64,000 nt of DNA from Mesomycoplasma molare (lineage in GTDB: Bacteria > Bacillota_I > Bacilli_A > Mycoplasmatales > Metamycoplasmataceae). Below, in pieces: positions 59,152 to 64,000 of this stretch (its first letter is position 1; the number at the start of each line of letters is the position of its first letter). Below the pieces are notes generated by a model. That model was not told where the DNA came from and searched no databases. It was given only the letters and a program-made list of their open reading frames with translations. The stretch is taken from contig NZ_CP103423.1 in the NCBI RefSeq assembly GCF_024918955.1, positions 496,001-560,000 of the forward strand, written 5' to 3'. A program made the position numbers and the translations under genes.

Positions 59152-59964
59152 ATGAATCTAAATTTTACTAATAACAAATCTGTAGAAGAACTTTGGAAAG
59201 AAGAAAAAAAACACAAACCAAAATTGATCTTACTAGCAATATTAATGATATTTATTCTTTTAATTAGTTCTGCTTTACTAATTTCTACCTCTATTTTCTT
59301 AACGGTTGAAGATCAAACGTTTTACAATTATGAACAAAATATTTTATTATTTTCTCTTTTAAGTATGTTTATTGCGAGTTTTAGTTTTTATTCTTACATT
59401 AGTTCAATTAAAAAAAGTTATGATAATAAAAATTTAGCTTTCATAAGTCAAAGATCATATAGTTTATTATTTTTACTAAGTTTTATTTTTCCAATATATC
59501 TAATTAGTTATTTTGTTAATAATGATTTTTTAAAAAACAAAAGTTTATTTAAAACTGTTGAAGTTATTTTACCTTTTATATTAACTTTAATATTAGTACT
59601 AATTACTTGAATAACACTATTTATTTTTATGAATATAAGAAAAATACAAAAAGATTTTTTAATAGCACATCATACAGAACAAGCTAAAAAAGTACTAGAA
59701 AATTTACCAGAATTAAATAATATATTTGATAAATTTTCCAGCTTTGAAAATACAGACGATTTAAACAAACAAAAACAAAAAACTTCTGAAGATAAGCAAT
59801 CAAAAGAAGAAAATAAATTTTCTAAAGAAAAAGAAGAGTTAAAAGAAAAACTTCAAAAACTAGAAATAGAAAAACTAAGAAATATAGCTTCAAAATTAGA
59901 AATTTCAGGCATCGAAAATATGTCTAAAGAAGAATTAATTCAAATTATTGTAAGATTAAGTTAA
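59152..59964 (+). CDS. Four-TM membrane protein with Rho-N/SAP-like C-terminal motif
   Basis: A 270-residue frame with one TGA-Trp. About four hydrophobic segments span residues 24-165 (LILLAILMIFILLISSALL; LFSLLSMFIASFSFYSYI; YSLLFLLSFIFPIYLISYF; VILPFILTLILVLITWITL). A Lys/Glu-rich coiled coil follows (residues about 205-240), and the last 30 residues (LRNIASKLEISGIENMSKEELIQIIVRL) match the helix pattern of Rho-N/SAP-type nucleic-acid-binding motifs. The combination suggests membrane tethering of a nucleic-acid-binding tail. Function unknown. AAGGAG precedes the start. Confidence 0.7.
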
Positions 59965-59970
59965 ATAAAA

Positions 59971-59998
59971 AATTCCTAGAGATATTTCTAGGAATTTT
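59971..59998. repeat. Target duplication, left copy (IS copy 3); terminator-like inverted repeat
   Basis: A 28-bp sequence repeated exactly at 61365-61392. It is a strong inverted repeat (ATTCCTAGA / TCTAGGAAT core, 12-bp arms counting flanking A/T) with T-run, so it was probably the terminator of the membrane-protein gene. Confidence 0.88.
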
Positions 59999-61364
59999 CC
60001 CTGAATGCAAAATCAAGTGCACCACTATAATGTAAAATTAAAAAGTGGTTGCACTTGATTTTTTAAATAAAAAAACTACCTATAAAAATTTAAGACAACA
60101 TACTTTTTATTGAAAGGACCATATGAATTATAATACAACAAAGCATTATTCGCATTTAAATGCTGAAAAAGATTTTTAATAGAGAAATTGTTTTATAAAA
60201 ATATTCAATTAGACAAATTGCTAATTTTCTTAATGTCAATCACTCAACAGTGTCAAGAGAATTAAAAGAAATTCAAATTTTTACGGATTTTATGATCATT
60301 TAATAGCAAATGAAAAAGCCAAAATAAGACATAAACATAAAAGATTGTTTTTCTTTCTCAAATGGATGATTATAAAGAATTTAGCAAACTTATTAAAGAT
60401 AATTTTAACAAAGCAACATGCGGAATAAAAATGACTTACAACTTAATAAAAGAAGGTATTAAAAATATTAAAATCCCTTCGCTAAGGACTGTTTTTAATT
60501 GGATTAATACAGGAAAATGAGTATTAACTAATAAAGATAGATTAAGAAAGCACTATACAAAAGGCGGAAAAAGAAAAAATAACGTTATTGAAAGACTTGT
60601 GCAGTCAAATTATGTATTTCCTATTTGAGCTAGACCAAAACATATTGATTTAAGAGAAACATTTGGGCATTGAGAGGGTGATTTAGTTATAGGTAAAAAA
60701 TCCGCAGGGCATTCTAGTCTTTTAACTTTAGTGGAAAGAAAAAGTAGGTTGGGAATAATTGTGAAAGTATCAAGTAAAAATCCTTTTACATTAATAAAGT
60801 GCTTTATGAAAGAATAAATACACTAGAATTACCTGTTGAAAGTATTACTTTTGATAATGGAATTGAATTTAATGCGGTTGGAATATTAGCAAAAAATTAG
60901 GAATTAAAATTTATAAAGCCGATAAATACGCTTCTTTTCAAAGAGGAACTAATGAAAATTTTAACGGACTTATAAGAAGAGTTTATAAAAAGGGACTGAT
61001 TTTAATAAAGTCTCTCGAGAGGAAATATTAAATCTTGAAAAAGAATAAATTTTATGAATAGAGACATACTAGAAGGAAAATGCGCTTTTGACATATATGA
61101 AGAAGAAATAGAAAGATTAAATAAATATTAATTAAAACTATTAAAAATTACAAGATTATTACAAGAAAATAATGAAAGGGTCGAAAAATTTTGCCCCATA
61201 ATTTTTATTAACTTCATTAATAAAAACCGCTTTACAAGCGGAATTAAAAGAAGGGGATATCCCCTTCACCCCCTTAATAGTAAATAGGGGTATAAAATAT
61301 TGTAAATTGTAGTACAATGTTTTTATAATAAAAACTACTGGTGCACTTCAATTTGCATTTTAGG
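59999..61364 (+). mobile_element. IS30-family insertion sequence (IS1630-like), copy 3
   Basis: A 1366-bp element, nearly identical to copies 1 and 2, bounded by CCCTGAATGC and TTTTAGG, with a 28-bp target duplication. Same orientation (transposase on +) as the other two. Sequence is closest to copy 1. Confidence 0.93.
60123..61131 (+). pseudogene. IS30-family transposase, frameshifted (copy 3)
   Basis: Same broken reading frames as the other copies, plus a further 1-base loss in the run TTTTTCTTTCTC near 60350. It uniquely keeps six A in GGTAAAAAATCC, so the frame after GHWEGDLVIG continues KKSAGHSSLLTLVERKSRLGIIV. It still breaks at the shared positions. Confidence 0.88.
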
Positions 61365-61392
61365 AATTCCTAGAGATATTTCTAGGAATTTT
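61365..61392. repeat. Target duplication, right copy (IS copy 3)
   Basis: Exact repeat of 59971-59998, followed by a T-run; it lies just beyond the stop codon of the minus-strand lipoprotein gene (61416) and can act as its terminator. Confidence 0.88.
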
Positions 61393-61415
61393 TTTTATAA
61401 ACTATTGCAACTAGA

Positions 61416-62606
61416 TTAAACAATTTCATCTATAATAATAACTTTTGAAAAGTCTTTAAAAATAGTTAATTCTTTATTTTCTTGTCCTTCTTTTCCTTTT
61501 TGAACAAAACTTACAACTTTATAACTTTTTCCTCTTGCTGTCTGACCATCAGACCCCGTTTGAGGAATATTTGAAAATACAAAATATAATCTATTTAAAG
61601 AATCTGATTGCGCTGTTGCTTCAACAGAATAATCAATAAACTCTTCACCTGAATCTTTTGATACTTTTACAAAATCTCCAGATTTTCTATCAAACTCTCT
61701 AATAGTTAAAATATAAGCTTCATTTTCAATTATTGAATGTGTTTCTGCATTAATTGTTAAAGGCTTCACACTTTGATCGCTTGTAGATACTGTACTTGAA
61801 GGTACTCTTTTAAAAGAACTCAAATATGCTTTTGTCGTTAAATGATTATTTAAGTTTTGATCCTCATAAGTTAAATCAGTAGAACTTGTAAGAGTTGAGT
61901 TTTCATCCCCAAATTTAAGAGATTGAATAGCGTATGTTTTTTGTGATAATAACCCTGGTATTGTAATTTTAAATGAAGAATTTTCATCTGTATATAAACC
62001 ACTAACTTCTTGTATTGAATCATTAACAACTTTATATATACCTTTAGGCTCTATTTCTACTAATTTTACTCATATTTTTTTACCTTTAAAATCGCTTGGT
62101 GTGCTAAAGTTCAATGTAACATCTACTGAACTAGCTTCTTTACCTTGAGTTAACTCAAATTTTGCAGAGGAAATTTGAGGTTTTGCTGTCGTAGTGAATC
62201 AAGCAATATCATTTGTGGCTCCTGCAATTATTAATTCTTTAAACTCTCCTGATGTAGCATCGTTTTTAGCTTTTCTAAATACTTTAAAAACATATTTAGT
62301 AGAATCTGTTAGATTATTTAGTGTTACAGTTGCTTTATCAGAGTGTCTTTGAATTAAGTCAAAATTTGCTGTTTTAAAATCATTGTCAGTTGCTTTTTTA
62401 TATTCAAATTTATACTCATAATCTTCACTAGAAAATTTCTCTTCTTTAGCTTGAAAATTTAATATAACTGAAGAAGAATATAAATTAGTTGTCGAAAATA
62501 CTATATCAGATTTTTCCTCAACTTTTGAACAAGATAAAACCATCAATCCACTAAGTGAAGCAACACTAGATACAATTAAAGGTTTTAAAAATTTATTTTT
62601 TTTCAT
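61416..62606 (-). CDS. Lipoprotein with repeated beta-sandwich (Fn3/DUF1410-like) modules
   Basis: A 396-residue frame with one TGA-Trp. Signal peptide KFLKPLIVSSVASLSGLMVLSC with lipobox Cys at residue 26. Three modules of about 110 residues can be traced by recurring lines such as KATVTLNNLTDSTKYVFKVF, SSFKITIPGLLSQKTYAIQS and the closing FTTTAKP / LTTKAYL. The pattern is like the N-terminal modules of the split DUF31 protease (PDLKVGTNYIIDEIKLNDNN). No protease domain. Surface-exposed, adhesion or binding role possible but not shown. An AAGGA site precedes the start. It follows a second pepF gene. Confidence 0.82.
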
Positions 62607-62694
62607 ATTTTCCTTAAATTCTTTTTTATTGATAAAAATTAAAATAATTACTTTTATTTTGTTTTAATATTTAAATTATATATTAAAAATCATT

Positions 62695-62746
62695 TTTGGT
62701 TACCAAAATGGTTACCAAAATGGTTACCAAATTGGTAACCAAAACA
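62695..62746. repeat. Four-fold GGTNACC repeat array upstream of the lipoprotein gene
   Basis: TGGTTACCAAAA recurs with 12-base spacing three times, followed by TTGGTAACCAAAAC, so four palindromic GGTNACC cores lie in about 50 bases. On the minus strand the array ends about 25 bases upstream of a TATAAT-like box (about 62680), placing it at or above the -35 position of the lipoprotein promoter. The remaining ~200-base gap holds nothing else recognisable. Confidence 0.7.
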
Positions 62747-62809
62747 ACAAACTAAATAAAAAAACAAAAAAATCTTTAATTATGGGTTATAAATTTAAAA
62801 ATATCTATA

Positions 62810-64000
62810 TTATTTATTCTTATTATTCTTAAAAATTTTGTTTCCTAATTTTATATAATCGTTAACCATTTTTTTAAAAACAGATAAAGATTTTAAAAAA
62901 ATATCTTCTTTTTCCAAATCAATCTCTGATTCTTTTAAAATATTAAGAGGTTTATCCTTTCCGCCCGCGGATAAAAATAATTCTATATATTTTTTTAGTT
63001 CTTTTTCTTTATTTTCTTTATATTTTGAGAAAAATATGCTTCCCACAATATAACCTATGGCATATTTATAAACATAAAAATCATAATAAAAATGAGGAAT
63101 AATGACTGAATAAATAGTGAGTTTTTTATTAGGTATTTTTTTAGCAAAATATTGTTTATATAAATCAGAATAAATCATTGATAAATCTTCAAAAGTAGAT
63201 ATATTTTCTTTACTATCTATTTTTTTGTAAAGCTCATATTCATAATTGGCCCAAAATGTTTGTTTGATAACTGTAGAGATGAAGTTATTAATATTTTCTC
63301 TTAACAATTGGAAACGAGTTATTTCATTTTTTGAATTAGATAATAAATAATCACTTATAATAAGTTCATTAAAAATAGAAGCTATTTCAGCTAAAATAAT
63401 TGGATAATCGCTTAAATTTTGAGGTTGATTTTTATTAGAAAAATAAGTATGTAGAGAATGTCCCATTTCATGAGCTAAAGTTAAAACTGAATCTAAAGTA
63501 TAATTTCAATTCATTGAAATAAATATTTTATCTAAACCAAAAGAGTTGCTTATAGAATATGCTCCAGATGCTTTATTTGAATAATTCATATAATCTATTC
63601 ATCTTTCTGAAAAAGCTTTTTCAGAAACCTTAATATATTCCTCGCCCATATCTTTCGTTGCTTTTAAAAACGTTTCTTGTCCCTTTTCAACTGAATAATA
63701 TTCTTTTTTAGAAAATAAATCTAAATCGCCATCATAAATTTCTTTTTTTTCATTAAATTTAAATTTAAAAAATATTTTATCTGCTTTTTCAAACTTTTGT
63801 ATTATTTTATTCATCTTTTTAACATTTAAAAATAGGTTTTTAATTACTTTTTCACCCACATAGTCTTCACTAAGTAAAAAATTTACTGAGGACTTAAAAT
63901 TTCTTTTAAGGGCAAATACAGAAATTTTTGTAAAATGTTGAATTAATAGTTTTGAATATGTATTTTTATTTTTATAATATGCATCCAAATAACTATTGTA
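62810..64000 (-). CDS. pepF: Oligoendopeptidase F paralogue, C-terminal part
   Basis: The frame is open past the window end; 396 residues are visible. It has the M3 zinc motif TLAHEMGHSLHTYFSN, the third-ligand region [15 protein letters not shown] and HFYYDFYVYKYAIGYIVGSIFF, collinear with pepF at 34171-35997 but clearly diverged. The C-terminal half is complete, so it is probably active. Like the other pepF it is followed by a lipoprotein gene on the same strand. Confidence 0.92.

Noticed and set aside
62695-62746. Possible CRISPR array
   Set aside because: Repeat units are only 12 bp, contiguous, without spacers and without cas genes.

Overview
This is a Mollicute (mycoplasma) chromosome segment. 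The DNA is very AT-rich. In-frame TGA codons fall where conserved proteins have tryptophan (for example in fruA, dnaX, alaS, mnmA and pepF), so genetic code 4 applies and most genes are longer than TGA-terminated reading frames suggest. A single 16S-23S rRNA unit without an adjacent 5S gene, lipobox lipoproteins and serine proteases of the DUF31/Mip family also point to the hominis/synoviae side of Mycoplasma. I cannot name the species.

Layout. 1-5012 (+): the end of a VirB4/TraE-like ATPase gene, then a 1312-residue aromatic-rich protein with a C-terminal membrane anchor. 5098-9395 (+): fructose PTS (fruA), fruK and deoB. 9435-10801: IS30-family insertion sequence, copy 1. 10832-23008 (-): a YitT-type membrane protein, a DEAD-box helicase, RNA-modifying enzymes, the Bacillus-like cluster dnaX-ybaB-recR-tmk-holB-rsmI, gap, tRNA-His and tpx. 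23056-24384 (-): a decayed phosphohexomutase-like gene. 24417-29403 (-): tRNA-Trp(CCA), 23S and 16S rRNA, processing stems and two candidate promoters. 29505-34152 (-): a DUF31/Mip-type protease lipoprotein gene split by IS copy 2. 34171-44584 (-): pepF, ligA, the ECF transporter core (ecfT, ecfA2, ecfA1), a YigZ-like gene, a tandem PEBP-like protein, rpsO, tpiA and degV. 44694-59964 (+): tyrS, tex, a nadD-yqeK fusion, mtn, mnmA, alaS, ruvX, a yrzB-like gene, a membrane-anchored methyltransferase-like protein, greA, tRNA-Leu (on the minus strand), a second DUF31 protease, rluD and a membrane protein. 59999-61364: IS copy 3. 61416-64000 (-): a lipoprotein and a second pepF, cut by the window end.

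How the parts connect. fruA and fruK overlap and encode fructose uptake and the 1-phosphofructokinase step, feeding glycolysis (tpiA, gap). The dnaX-to-rsmI block is a compact replication/repair/translation cluster. Surface proteolysis recurs: two pepF genes are each followed by a lipoprotein gene with related beta-rich modules, and there are two DUF31 serine proteases, one broken by the IS.

Most unusual points. (1) All three IS copies lie exactly in inverted repeats, two of them terminator-like, and duplicated the whole inverted repeat (20, 25 and 28 bp). (2) All three transposase genes carry the same frame breaks although the insertions look fresh. (3) Removing IS copy 2 and one target duplication restores a 1083-residue protease frame exactly. 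(4) The phosphohexomutase-like gene keeps the fold pattern but has lost its catalytic motifs, and its C-terminal motif survives in the frameshifted flank. (5) A four-fold GGTNACC repeat lies upstream of a lipoprotein gene. (6) The ATPase/giant-protein pair at the left edge is of unknown function.
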